The notes under the pieces are model-generated. The model was not told the origin of the DNA. It saw only the letters and a list, made by a program, of their open reading frames with translations, and searched no databases. Both the position numbers and the translations under genes were made by a program. Below, in pieces: positions 21,156-34,400 of a stretch of 64,000 bases of DNA (its first letter is position 1; the number at the start of each line of letters is the position of its first letter). This DNA comes from Hysterangium stoloniferum. Its lineage: Eukaryota; Basidiomycota; Agaricomycetes; Hysterangiales; Hysterangiaceae. The DNA is taken from contig WHVD01000190.1 of assembly GCA_015178975.1 (NCBI GenBank), forward strand, positions 1 through 64,000, in the 5' to 3' direction.

Positions 21156-22399
21156 AGCGAGCTGTAAACCGATCCTCTATCCAATGGCTCATACTATATG
21201 TCACTATTTGTTGCTTTCCCTGACTTTGGACAAGACCTGAAAAGACGAGCAATACCCTACCCAGCAGACATGTTGGCAAAATATAATTGGTATAGTTGTA
21301 GCCTTTTGTAGGTGTCGTCTGAGATTTTTGATGCCTGATACAAGGAGGACAGCATTTTTGAGCGTGGTAGCAGAATGCTACCCGGTGCATGAGATTCTGT
21401 TTTCCATATACAGTGTTGAATATTAACGTAAACACAGGACATCGGAAGAAATAGCGAATTCATTTCCAATATTATTTTATTCCTATAAGTATTAACACAG
21501 CTTCCTTAGAGAACTCGGACCTGAGCCACATGATCGTGCCAAGCAGCTGTAGTATGGGACGCGACTGGCTCTTCAACGAAACATTGCCGGCACGTCCTGG
21601 CGCGGTATGTACTGGGCATCTGAGGTCGATGACATGATGGCTTCTGACATCCTGGCCGCCGGAATATCAAAAATGACATATCGCAAGATGGCGCTACTGA
21701 CACTCTTACTAAATATGCCGTATAAATTCCCCGCTCGCTTTTTCGGCATTCCTACCATGACGACCCTCAGGAGGCGTATAGTATTCTGTTTTATCTCACC
21801 GTGATGTCTCAGTCATCCTGTTGTCTATACATTAGGAAGCGGACATCCAGATCCATCGATGTCATTGGGCATGTGCTCTACATTTGTATTGTATATTATT
21901 CGTATATCCTACCGATAAGATAAATTCGTCTTCAGTCGGTTGCTACATATTCTGAGATAAAAAATCCATAGATTGGCTTTCCAAGTAGTCAGAGTCTAAA
22001 TATCTCCACCTGCTCACCTTCCTTTATCTCTCTGTGGGTTATCCTTAGTTACGAAAATGATCGCCGTATATGTTAATAAACTGTTTTCAAGTCACTTAAC
22101 CCCATAAAAACATCATATATGCATAGAAGTCTACAGTATCTACATTGGCTGATGATCATTTATCTCACTGTGAACAGTGCATTCTTCAGTTGGAAACGAA
22201 GGGCCACCCGTTACCTCGATAATTCAGGACTCCTATAACTTGCCTCATGAACAGCGTGGAACTCGCTTGAACTTGAACCGTTAACCTTCATCGGGTTTCC
22301 AAACATGAATAACTCCTCAGTGCCCAAGTCGATCCTATCAGCGTCCGATCGATCTTGATCCAGAACTGTAGACCCAGCCTACACAGAAGCATTAACAAA

Positions 22400-24374
22400 T
22401 ACTGTGAGTGATATATCATTTATTAGTAGACTCATTACAGACCACTATTGCGTCCACACCGTGAGTACTGGAAAGCGTCGCGGTGCTCAAGCCAAGGTCT
22501 GGGGTTTCTCCTGGTGGCCTAAAGATTTGAAACGGATTTGACGAGAATGAAAATGTTGATGGGAATGTTTGGAACTGAAATTGTGTCCTGACTGAACCTT
22601 CACTTTCGATTATACTGATGTCGCTTGTGCTGATCTGAGATTCTTCACAGGGCATTGAGGTTTGAGATGCCTCTGGCAAGAATACAATATCGGTGAGAAT
22701 TGTGTTTTCGCTGGAATCCTTCTCTTGTATGAACCTTTGGTTTCGGCTTCATTGGCTTCGGTTCCGTAAATTAGGGAATTGAGTTCACGTAGCCCCGAAA
22801 AGGAGCGGCAGGTAAGGATCACGGATAGTCTTTGCATCTCAAATTTACTTCAAAGCATCTTTCAAATCATATAATGAAGTAGCTTACGGTTGGCTAAGTT
22901 GAGCTTCAACGGTAATCAGCAGTGGCTAAGGTCTCTATGTCAATATCCAGTGTTGGTCCATTTCCTCTTACGCACGTTAGAGAGCTAAAGAAATATTGGT
23001 CAAAGATATAACGTACAATAGAACGAGTGCGTACGAAGTACATGAGAGTGAACACCAAGTTGGATAGTATTACAAATTTAAAAGTGTATGAGCATAAATC
23101 ACAAGGTAGGCGTGAAAGATACTCGCATGTAAGAAGAAAAAGCTGTGGGAGTTGAACTCAGTTTAAATGTAATCCCGTCGTCAATTGGGATCACTGGCGG
23201 TCACACAAGTTGACAGGACCACGGTGTATTGTCCAGAGCAGAACAAGATACAGGCAAGTGCAGCGTACGGTAAGATCTAAGGTCCTGAAAACTTCCCGGC
23301 TACTTATACCGTAAAACACGGTGATTATGTAATCACGTAAAACTAAAGGGTCCGTGCGTAAGACTGGGGGCACCAGGATTACATTAAAGCATCATATCAT
23401 GGCGAGCACACCAACCGTCATGTAGAAGAAACATTGTTATACTCGGTCGCTTATTTCCTATACATCTTTGTAGCAGGACCGTTCCCACTGTATGAAACGC
23501 TATGAAAAAAAACACCATGGTCTCAAAGGCAAGTGAGACCACGTGCGCCGCTATGTTCTCTGATGTTATATCCGATTAGAAACCGTAAAGTGACCTCGAG
23601 AGCTCGTATTGGGAAGATTGGTACACCTATACACAACTGTACTCCACTAAATGCAAATTAATATTATGTAAATGTGGTGCACAAAAGCACTTCTGAGCCG
23701 ACCCACAATTTCTGGCCCTAAGGAAGCAGCACCTAAACTCACCACTATCACCATAACGGAGACCAGCACGTATCTTTTCCCAGGATATGAGCCAACGATG
23801 TATGCTCGGTATATTAACACAGCTAAAGAGAAGGGATATAAATGAGGGTTGGACCCCTCTCCCACACTGGCAGTACAGATGGGCTCACCAGTCATTCCAC
23901 ATTGCGAAGCCACGAAAACGCTACTAGCAAGTCGCATCCAAGCTGTGCAGCTGCAGATAGAGTTAGAGCTCAACCATGTATTATGCTATAAAAATACGTG
24001 CATCATTTTCAGGCGCCACATACCTGAGGTGTGTTCTGCCCGACTGTGACTTGAACGAGAAAAGCAACGACTCCGAAGTAGCGAGCAGTCAAAAAAAGAA
24101 CGGCAAGGTTAATCCGACTTTTCCACAAGTATTCGATTTTCGTTGGAAGAGTCAAAAGATAGTCGTAGAGGTAAAAAGCTATAAAAGATGCACATCTCCC
24201 TTTCCAAAAGGTGATACGTGTGCATACTAAGAGTTGCTGTCTGTAAGTATCCCTGTATTGCGCTGTACATTTTCGTGAGCCTGCTCTTTAGCAGCAGCGG
24301 TTAGAAGATGTTACGCACCTGTCTTTCGTATACTGAGTAAACCGAGCAACGTCAGTTGGATTCTCCGAGGCCAT
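22400..24374 (-). pseudogene. DUF6533 membrane protein gene, copy 4
   Basis: Start intact (MASENPTDVARFTQ). The donor after the DUF6533 core is changed (GGCGCCTGA where copies 3 and 5 have GGCTC then GT), giving an in-frame stop. The last exon has lost a base near 22433, ending it early (CNESTNK). A 216-bp element sits just downstream (23168). Likely dead. Confidence 0.65.
23168..23383. mobile_element. 216-bp MITE or short solo LTR
   Basis: Inverted ends TGTAATCC and GGATTACA with the duplication TTAAA on both sides (23163-23167, 23384-23388). Absent from the other cassette copies, which gives a clean empty site for comparison. Confidence 0.75.
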
Positions 24375-25184
24375 GTTGTTTTGGCTGGTGAGATTATATA
24401 TGATGTTAAACATAGAGCTAAGCACTTGTTATTGAGTATTTTACATTACTGTCAGTTTTTCGGTCGATCCAAATACAGTTGTTGCGGGCGGCTGAAACTG
24501 GGAGAGTTAAATGGTGTTTTTGAAAATGGTATGACCGTTGAATGGGTCTGAGTGCAGACATAATTATATGAGGATGAGAAACGCAGCGCTGGTACCAGAT
24601 TTAAGTGTTGCTCGGCCGGTGTCAGGTAAGTTCATAGTGTATTAGGTGCGCAGCCAGGGTGAGGTGAGTTTATAGGGTATCAGCGATACTGTGCAGAGAA
24701 CTTCATAGGACATCGCGGCTGCCATCAGAGTTGAATAAAAAGCTACCGCGAAACGAATAAACATTTTTTATTGTGCACGAAGACGGTTTCCTTCAGTCCG
24801 TTTGATTCACAACAGAGTGGCTTGAGGTACATTACCATCATAATAGAACGTAGATTTCCCTTGAACCTCGGGGCAGAGTACTGTAAGAATAGGTAGTTGC
24901 CAAATTTCCACCCTTCTTCTCTCTTGTGAATTTATAATTAATTTCATAAACCTGACACCACGTACAGAATGAAAAGAGTATTTATTAGGAACAATTCAGT
25001 TTAGCTAATATATATTAGTTGCAAATACTCTATACAAACCGGCTAGATAAATCTGTCTCAAACAGGTAATGAGCGCTTGATGAATTGCACTTCCACAAGC
25101 AGGGAAGGCAGGCGGGATGCACAATCTTTGTTATCTCTGGTTCACTGTTCACAGATTTTGCATCATTTTCATATCTGCTCGCTG

Positions 25185-27762
25185 TCTCCCATAATCACTA
25201 CAACATCTCAACATACTGTAGTGTTGGAATCTGCAAGCCTGGGGAATCACAGTATGAGGACTCTTGACTGTTGGAGTGTAGCCACTTAGAGTAGAGCAGT
25301 GTAGAACTAAACCGGTGATATAACTAGGCTTCCAGATGAGGTTCTACTCTCATCTGGAACGAACTATATGTAAGGATATGCAATGGGATTTCATGTGGGT
25401 GAGGGGATGACAAAGTCCCTACCTAAATACATCCGATGACTAAGCTACTGTATAGTACACAATTAGCCGAGCGTCGACGACATGCAACACTAGGACTTCT
25501 AACACACCCACTTGACTTTGCATGCCATTGAGAGCCCATAGTAGATCCATACATACCGGCCAAAAATTAAACATCCTTTTAACACAAAAAAAAATGCACC
25601 CACTTGGCACAAAATCTGTCCAAAAAATCTGTCTGAAAATCCATCCGAAAATCTTGAAACTACCCGCTGCGCTGCGCCCACTAGATGCAAGATTAGATGC
25701 AATATTCGTCCAAAACTTGAAAATACGCTGCGCCCACTAGATGCAATCCATCTGGTACTTTTGGTGTCAAATCGAACCTTGGAGTGACTCTTGCTCCTAG
25801 AACACATTCCCCCAACATCCCAGACCACACCTCTGCTACATTAGTGTCGAATGGTACCTTCAGCTCACAATTCCTAGTACACATCCTCCTAACCTCCCGG
25901 ATTTCACATGCTAGACTGCAGAGCCCTGCTCACAACTGCTAGTCCCCACGAATAACAGAATACTTCAGCCTGGCCACTCGTGGGACAACAGGCCTACTTT
26001 GCAAAGGTCAGTTCGCAGAACTCAAAGTCGAATGTTGTTGTCTTCATCAAATCCAGGAACAGGTACAACAATCTGTGAGTCCATTCCCAATAAACCATGC
26101 TCCATATTCCACTGCCACTCCACAGTATCTTTAGTCCCAATACCACACTTTGTAAGTTCACTTCTCATTGTGCCAACAAAAATTTTCAAAATAGGAGCAG
26201 CAATGTTGACAATGACAAAGGGGTGTAGTTTAGATATAGCAGCAGTAGATAAGCAAATTAGAGGCAACTGGTGGGGCCCATAACCTGTAAGGATATGCAA
26301 TGGGATTTCATGTGGGTGAGGGGATGACAAAGTCCCTACCTAAATACATCCGATGACTAAGCTACTGTATAGTACACAATTAGCTGAGCATCGATGACAT
26401 GCAACACTAGGACTTCTAACACTATATACTAGTATACATGGTCTGTGCAGTGGTCTGTGCATAAACCTTGTTACCAAGGTATGCCGGACTACAGAACCTT
26501 AGACTAAATATAACTATCACATGACATGAACTGGTCCGAAATATACAATCACAAGACGAGTTATGATATCATACTTATGGTATGTTATCATAATCTAATG
26601 TAGTTCGTATAACCTCATTAGCCTCAAATCAGATCCTAGATGCTCTCCCGAGGGCTCCCAAAAAGTCGATTTTCCAACATGGCTTTCACCGGACCTTTGG
26701 TATGTTGAGCATTCCTCATGGTGTCGATTTCGAGTCTGTGATTTTGTTAAACTCGGGCGTTGAACTCATTTCACACCATATCTTCCTCAAAGGATATACT
26801 TGGCAGTTTCATCCCAAATGCCGGAGAACTTACATGCCGACCGGTGGTTATGCATGCCGCTGTGGATGATGATGATTCAAGCGTACTACTTTTACAGTCA
26901 TCGTTACTATTTGTTTTGCATCTGGCTTCAACCCAGCAGGCTCATGACCATACCTTGCTGGTGTCTAGATTAGCTCGTTTGGAGCGAAAAACCGTCGCAT
27001 ATTTTCCACGCCCGTAGGGTTCGTGAGCATGTTTCACAAGTTGACGCTACAAACCTTGGGCCGCTGCTGAGAACGAAGCGTCGCTGATGACGTACATTGT
27101 CAATCTTGAACGGCACGAATTATTTTAATAATTTACACGGATACAATGGAAATGACATGAACAGTGGGAACGATCATACTCCCTCCTATTAGAATGAAAA
27201 GGGAGGTGCATGTGAAGCACTAGGAGCTCGGACACGGACACGGACACCAACGAGCGAATGAAGTTTCACCAGAGTTAACTATGGACCCACATTGATACAC
27301 AACATGTAGCTGATGTGCCGAGTCACTAAATCTAATCCTTCATCCATCATCTCACTGGAAGCAGATTAGTCACTTCTTGACGCCTTTGAATCCGCCTCTT
27401 TCAATACGCTCTCACCCACTCGTACGTAGGGCTCTTCCCCCTCTCACAAACTCAGGTCTTTCATTCTCATATGCACACTCAGCCAGACTTAATAGATGAC
27501 AAACAGCTTTCCTAATTGGGCGCTAGTGCGTTGCAAATTTCCCTTCTTTCTCCTCTCCCCTCTTCGAAGCTCCGTGGACGATTACCGTCGTCTGTCTCAC
27601 ACATGTTCATTCTCGAGCAGTCAAGGCAATGGCCAACAAATATAACTCCGTTTTTTGGATATTGTGACTGGCATGGGGGTCTGCTCCCCGAGGCCCACTG
27701 TTCAAGTTGGCACTATCGGACCGTATCACCATTCTTCAACACCCAGCCATTTTGAATTTTAG
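25185..27762 (+). pseudogene. Sulfite reductase 5' fragment, copy 4
   Basis: Start codon changed to ATC (25190). It is split by a 1377-bp insertion (25222-26598) and by about 170 extra bases near 27180-27350, with multiple frameshifts, and ends at the common breakpoint. Confidence 0.85.
25222..26598. mobile_element. 1377-bp insertion with internal direct repeats (TRIM-like)
   Basis: Flanked by TGTAG (25217-25221, 26599-26603), a sequence present once in the other copies. It contains a ~133-bp direct repeat (from 25371 and from 26286, both ending GACTTCTAACA) separated by ~780 bp without a recognisable transposase or polymerase. A small non-autonomous LTR element is likely, but ~178 bp lie beyond the second repeat, so it may be two insertions. 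Confidence 0.55.
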
Positions 27763-27789
27763 CGTGCTGTAAACCGATCCTCGTATCCA

Positions 27790-28690
27790 AGGACTGATAC
27801 TATATTTATAAAATGAATGCCACTATTTGTTGCTTTGCCTGATTTTGGACAAGACCTGAAAAGACGAGCAATACCCTGCCCATATTTCAGACATGTTGGC
27901 AAAATATAATTGATATATTTGTATCCTTTTGTAGGTGTCGTGTAAGATTTTTGATGCCTGGCACAAAAAGGACAGCATTTTCGAGCGTGGCAGCAGAATA
28001 CTACCCGGGCGTGGTTCAGAGAGCCTGCTTTCTGTATGCGGCGTTGAATATTAAGGTGAACACAGGACATTGGAAGAAATAGTGAATTCATTTCCCGATT
28101 TATTCATTCCTATAAGAATCGACACAGCTTCCTTTGCTCTGGCCCGAACCACACGATCGTGCAAGACAACTGCAGTATGGGACGCGACTGGCTCATCACA
28201 CCAGCTATTGCCGGCATGTCCTGACGCGGTATGTACTGGGCATCTCTGGTCGATGGCATGATGGTCTCTTAGATCTTGGTCGCCGGAATATCAAAAATGA
28301 TATATCGCAAGATGGAGTTACTGCCATTCTTACTATATATCCCTTATAAATTCCCCGCTGGCCTTTTTGGCATACCTACCATGATGACCCTCACGAAGCA
28401 TATAATATTCTGTTTTATCTCACCATGATGTGTTTCTTGTTGTCTATGCATTAGGCAGCGGACATCCAAACCTATCGATTTCATTAGGCATGTGCTCTAC
28501 ATTTGTATTGTATACTATCCGTATATCCTACCGAGAAGATAGATTTGTTTTCAGTCGTTTGCTATATATCCTGAGATAAAAAATTCACGAGATACTTAGA
28601 TTGTGTTTGCAGGTAGTCAAAGTCTGGATATCTCCACCTGCTCACCTACCTTTATTTCTCTGTGGGCTGTCATTAGTTACGAGAATTATC
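27790..28690. other. Non-coding cassette spacer
   Basis: Shared with 21170-22060 and, inverted, with 16195-16600. No gene recognised. Confidence 0.4.
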
Positions 28691-29006
28691 GCCGTATATA
28701 TTAATAAACTACTTTCAAGCCACTTATCCTCATAAAAACATCATATATGCATCGAAGTCAACCGTATCTACATTGGCTGGTGATCATTTATCTCACTGTG
28801 AACAGTGCATTCTTCATTTGGAAACGAAGGGCCACCTGTTACCTCGATAGTTCAGGACTCCTGTGACTTGCCTCATGAACAGTTTGGAACTCGCTTGAAC
28901 TTGAACCGTCAACCTTCATCGGGCTTCCAAACGTGAGTAGCTCCTCAGTGTCCAAGTCGATCTTGTCAGCGTCCGATCGATCTTGATCCGGAACTGTAGA
29001 ACGGCC

Positions 29007-30695
29007 CTACACAGAAACATCGACAGAGGCTGTGAATAATATATCGGATTTACTAGTAGACTCGTTACAGACCACTATTACGTCCACACCTTGAGTAATG
29101 CGAAGACGGTCTGGGGTTTCTCTCTGTGGCCATGGCGTTGGCATTCGATTTATCATCTCGATTTCAGTGGTTTGGATTCCGTTAGTTAGCTCATTGAATT
29201 CACGTAACTCTAGGAAGGAGCGGCAGGTAAAAATCACGGATAGCCTTTGTATCTCAAATTTACTTAGCATCTTTCAAATCAGGTAATAAGGTCGCTTACG
29301 GTTGGCCTAGTTGAGCCTCAACGGTAATAAGCAGTGGCTAATGTCTCTATGTCAATATCCAGTCTTGGTTCCTTTCCTCTTACGCACGTTAGAGAGCTGA
29401 AGAAATATTGGTCAAAGACATAACGTATAATAGAACGAGTGCGTACAAAGTACATGAGAGTGAAGACCAAGTTGGATAGTATTACAAATCTAAAAGTGTA
29501 TCAGCATAAATCACAAGGTAGGCGTGAAAAATACTCGCATGTAAGAAGAAAAAGCTGTGGGAGTTGAACTCGGTTTAAAGCATCATATCATAATGAACAC
29601 GCTAACCATCGTGTATAAGAAAACTCGCGACATTCTGTCCGCTACCTTCCCGCGAACTTATTTGTAGCCGACTCGGTCTCCTTAGATGATACATCAGGAG
29701 AAGAAACACCATGGTTTCAAAGGCAAGTGAGGCCACGTGCGCCGCTATATTCTCTGATATTATATCCGATTAGAAGTCGTAAAAGTGACCTGGAACTCGT
29801 ATTGACATACTACTGCCGAAAAAATATCAGTCGTTAGGCGTTATTAAGAGCGTTTGGGAATCAATACAGATATTGCGAGCGTTCGAAAGGAAGATTGGTA
29901 CACCTATACACAGCTGTACTCCACTAAATCCTAATTAATATTATATATATGATACAAAAGATCCTTCTCAGCCAACTCACAATTTCCGGCCCTAAAGAAG
30001 CAGCACCCAAAATTATACAGATCAGCAGGATCAGCACACCATATTTTTTCCACCAGACAGCGCAGTATGTTTGGACTATTAAAAAGGCTAAAGAGAAGGC
30101 ATAGAAATGAGATTGAACCCCTCTACCACTATGGTAGTACACACAAGCTTACCAGTCATTCCATATTGTGACGCCACGAAAGCGCCACTAGCAAGTCGCA
30201 TCCAAGTTGTGCAGCTGCAGACGGCGTTAGTAGCCAGACATGTATTACGGTATGAAAGAAAACGTGCTAGTACACGACTGAGTTGATCGTAAAGTCTCGC
30301 ATGATTTTTACGAGCCACAAACCTGAGGTGTGTTCTGTCTGACTATGACTTGGATGAGAAACGCAACGACTCCGAAGTAACGAGCAAGCAGAAAACAAAG
30401 GGAGACAAGTTTAATCTGACGTTTCCAAAGGTACTCGATTTCGGTCGGAAAAGTCAAGAGATAGTCGTAGAGGAAGAAAGCTATGAAAGGGGGATCAGAT
30501 GCACATCTGCTGACAATACGATGACATGTATGCATACTAAGGGCTGCGGTCTGTAAATACCCCTGTATTGCGCTGTACATCTCCGTGAGCCTGCTGTTTA
30601 GCGGCAGCGTGTGGAAGATGTTTAAATTAATTTACGCACTTGTCTTTCGTATACTGAATAAGCCCAGCAACGTCGGTTAGATTGTCCGAGGCCAT
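29007..30695 (-). CDS. DUF6533 domain membrane protein, copy 5 (next to intact sulfite reductase)
   Basis: Minus strand, divergent from the sulfite reductase gene (762 bp between starts). Exon 1 MASDNLTDVAGLIQYTKD; DUF6533 core FFLYDYLLTFPTEIEYLWKRQ after a GTATGC...CATAG intron; donor GTAAAA after VCGS; then CTTWMRLASGAFVASQYGMT; later helices near 30142-29924; tail exon 29270-29007 (LSVIFTCRSFLELREFNEL, then a shortened tail). The seven-helix layout is that of the mushroom DUF6533 family, function unknown. The tail has an internal deletion against copy 3. Likely the ancestral or retained copy. Not every exon boundary was resolved. Confidence 0.55.
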
Positions 30696-31457
30696 ACTGT
30701 TCTGGGTGGCGAGATGATATATGATGTTAAACATGAAGATAAGCACTTGTTATTGAGCATTTACCTTACTGTCAGTTTTTCTGTCGATCCAAATACAGTT
30801 GTTGTGGGCGGCTGAAACTGTGAGAGTTAAATGGTGTTAGGGTATGGTCTTTGAATGGGTCTGAGTGCAGACAGACTTATATTGGGATGAGCAACGCAGT
30901 GCTGTTAGCTGGATTTAAGTGTTGCTCAGCCCGTGTCAGGTAAGTTCATAGTATTAAGTGCGCAGCTTGGGTGAGGTAAATTCATAGTGCGTCAACAGTC
31001 CTGTGTATAGAACTTCATAGAGCATCGCTACTGTCATCGGTGTTGAATAAAATCCTAGCGTGAATGAAAAAAACATTTTTGTTATCCACGAAGACGGTGT
31101 GCTTCACCAGAGTGGCTTGAAGTACATCATTGTCACATTAGAACGTAGATTTCCCTTGAACCGGAATGCTGTGCAGAGTAGTAGTTGCCGAAGTTCCATC
31201 CTTCTTCTTTCTTGTGAATTTATAATTAATTTCATAAACCTGGCACCACGTACAGGTACAGGTAAGATGCTAATACAAACTGACTAGATAAATCTGTCTC
31301 AAACAGGTAATGGGCGCTTACTCAGTTGCACCATCCACTAGCATGCCTGAATTTATAAATCTTTTGGGAAGGCGGGCGGGATGCGCGAACTTTGTTATCT
31401 CTGCTTTGCTGTTCACAGCTTTGGTGTCATTTTCATATCTATTCACTGTCTCCCATA
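30696..31457. promoter_or_regulatory. Divergent promoter region between DUF6533 and sulfite reductase
   Basis: This 762-bp region is repeated, diverged, ahead of each cassette copy. The blocks most constant between copies are around 30840-30930 (GGGTCTGAGTGCAGACAGAC) and 31230-31400. No TATA call made. Confidence 0.4.
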
Positions 31458-34400
31458 ATGACTACAACATCTCAACACGCTGTAGCTCGTGTAACTTCAT
31501 TAGCCTCAGATCTGATCCTAGATGCCCTCCCGAGGGCTCCCAACAAGTCGGTTTTCCAACATGGCTTTCACCGGACATTTGGTATATTGAGCATCCGCCA
31601 TGGTGTCGATATCGGGTCTGCAATTTTGTCAAAATCGGACGCGGAACTTATTTCGGTCACCATATCTTCTTCAAAGGACATACTTAGCAGTTTCATCCCC
31701 CACCTCGCAGAAATTTCATCACGACCGGTGGTTTTACATGTCGCTGTGGATGATGACCTTTCAAGCGTGCTGTCTTTACAGTCAACGTTGCCATTTGTTT
31801 TATATTCGGCTTCAGCCCAGCAGGCCCATGACCATGCCTTGCTGGCGTCTAGATTAGCTCGTTTGGAGCGAAAAGCCGTTTTGCATATTTTCCACACGAG
31901 CAAATTTCCTGAAGATGTATCAGAAGTTGATGCCACAAAAGTTGGGCCGTTTTTGAGCGCGGAGCGTCGTCAATCACGCACAACGTCAATCCTAACCGGC
32001 ACGAATGGTCCCAATAATCTACACAGATACAATGGAAATGATAAAATAACTGGGAACGGTCATGCCCCTCCCTCGCCTTCCACCCCCACACCATCTCACT
32101 CGGAAGCGGACTCGCCACTTTTTGATGCCTTTGAATCCGCCTCTTTGGATACGCTCTCACTCGTTCGTAGGGCTCTTCCCCCTCTCACATACTCAGGTCC
32201 TTCACGGCCATCCACTCTCATATGCACACTCAGCCAGACTTCAATAGATGACAACCAGCTTTCCCACTTGGACGCTGTCGGTGCGTTGCAAATTTCCCTT
32301 CTTTCTCCTCTGCCCTCTTCGACGATCCGTGGACGAATCCCGTCGTCTGTATCGCGTATATTCGTTCTCGAGCAGATTAGGCAGTGGCCGACGAAGTATA
32401 CACCCCTTTTCTTGGATATTGTGACTGCTATGCAGGTCCGCTCCCCGAGGCCCACTGTTCAAGCTGGCACTATCGGACCGTATCACCATTCTGACACACC
32501 CAGCCATTTTGAACTTCAGAGAATTGTGAATACAGGAGTTTCAGAACCCATCCATATTGGGCCCGGATTTCCCACCCCTGGCCCGCAGACAACTCACGTT
32601 GAAGTTCCGTCACATGAGTCAACGTATACGAAGATTCTCGCTGATCTCTTTGGAGAGAGATTGCGAGTAGAGAATGCTCCTAATCAATTACCTCATTATG
32701 GAGATGTCGCTACTCGTCCCGAGTTCGCATTGGGGCGGGCTCACGTGCAAGTTGAGGGGCGCGAAGAGCTTGTACATGCCGTCAAGGACGTCTTACGACC
32801 TGATGCATCCCTCTCGCTTCCTCAAGACCTCACGGTTCTTCTCGGTAAATGGCTCATCGCAAAAGACGACGGTACCCAGTCCCGTGTACTTGCAGACCAG
32901 ATCATCCCTTTACTCGAGTCGATTCCCGCACTTTCCCACATACTATCATTACGTACTCACTTTTCCTTTCCTTCACGCTGGATAATCGGTTCAGACGCAT
33001 GGTCTTACGATCTCGGCGCATCGGGTTTCCACCACCACCTCTCGTCCAACTTAAACGTGAATCTCCTTCTACTCGACACAATTCCTTACACACGCCGTGA
33101 TTCGTTCCCCGAGGCGCGTCTGAAGAAGGATGCGGGGCTCTACGCCATGAACCGTGGCAATGTGTATGTAGCCAGCGTAGCCGTGTACTCATCCTACGGA
33201 CAAGTCCTGCAGGCACTCGTCGAAGCAGATAAATATCCAGGCCCCAGTGTTGTTTTGGCCTATTTGCCGTATGAGCTCCCCGACAATGTGGATGCAGGTG
33301 CGCTCCAGGTGCTCAAGGAGACGAAGTTGGCAGTGGATGCCGGCTACTGGCCCCTGTACCGTTGGGACCCGGCGAAGGAGCGGGATGGGAAGGATCCATT
33401 CTCGTTGGATTCAGAGGCCATCAAGGCGGACCTGCAGCAGTTCCTCGATAGGCAGAACCACCTGAGTCAACTCGTTCGAAGCAGCCCGAGTTTTGCCTCG
33501 GAGCTTGTTGGTGGGCTTGGAGAAACGTTGAAGGAGGTTAGTCACCGTTTAGCAGGGATGCCTGTCTCCCAATCATTGACTGTGTGCATCGTTTCAGGCT
33601 CGGAAGAAAAAGGCTCAGCAAGCGTACGACGACCTTCTCAACTCTATGGACGGGCTTCCCTTGCTTGTGCTCTATGCATCCGATAGTGGCACTGCCGAAA
33701 AGATCGCCAAACGTCTCGCAATGCGAGGGAGGGCCCGTGGACTTGCCACGCGTGTTCAGTCATTCGATTCATTCGCCTTCGCCGACCTCGCTCAAGAATC
33801 CCACGTTGCTTTCATCACCTCCACTTCAGGTCAGGGCGAGCCTCCGCAAAATGGACGAGATATGTTCAAGGCTATCAACGCTGCTGTTTCGCGGAAAGAG
33901 AGACCTCTGACCTCACTTAAGTATTCTGTGTTCGGATTAGGTGACAGTCATTATTGGCCAAGACCAGAGGATAAGCATTATTACAACAGGCCAGGAAAGG
34001 ACCTTGATGGGCGATTGTCTGCAATTGGAGCAGAGCGTTTTGCGGATTTGGGGTTAGGAGACGACCAAGACGCGGACGGTCCACAAACTGGTTATAAAGA
34101 TTGGGAGTCCATGCTTTGGAAAGGCCTCGGCGTGGATACCGTCGAAGTCTCAGAGGCTGAACCGGAGGTGATCACAAATGAGCATATCAAAGTTGCGAGC
34201 AACTTCCTCCGTGGCACAATCAAGGAAAGCCTTGAAGACACCAGCACCGGTGGTCTCGCTCCCTCTGATTGTCAGGTCACGAAGTTCCATGGCTTTTACC
34301 AGCAAGACGATCGCGATATCCGAGACGAACGTAAAGATCAAGGGTTGGAACCCGCGTATGGGTTTATGATCCGTGTGCGGTTGGCTGCCGGTGTATGTAC

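Larger units (their letters stand above)
9960..31457. repeat. Five-copy diverged array of a DUF6533/sulfite-reductase-5' cassette
   Basis: Landmark: the conserved start codon of the DUF6533 gene occurs at 11258, 14450, 19228, 24374 and 30695 (minus strand), at spacings of 3.2, 4.8, 5.1 and 6.3 kb. Each is followed on the plus strand by the same promoter-side sequence and, in copies 1, 3, 4 and 5, by the first ~360 codons of sulfite reductase. In the truncated copies the similarity stops at the same point (near 12740, 21150 and 27760; counterpart about 32528), so they share one ancestral breakpoint. Copies are too diverged to be recent. The spacing differences come from insertions, deletions and one inversion. 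Confidence 0.85.

Noticed and set aside
24961-25030. Short AT-rich palindromic-looking segment as a separate element
   Set aside because: A few TATATATTAG-type repeats only; no ends or duplication.
27175-27350. Extra ~170 bp in copy 4 as a SINE
   Set aside because: No A/B-box pair or clear target duplication could be found.
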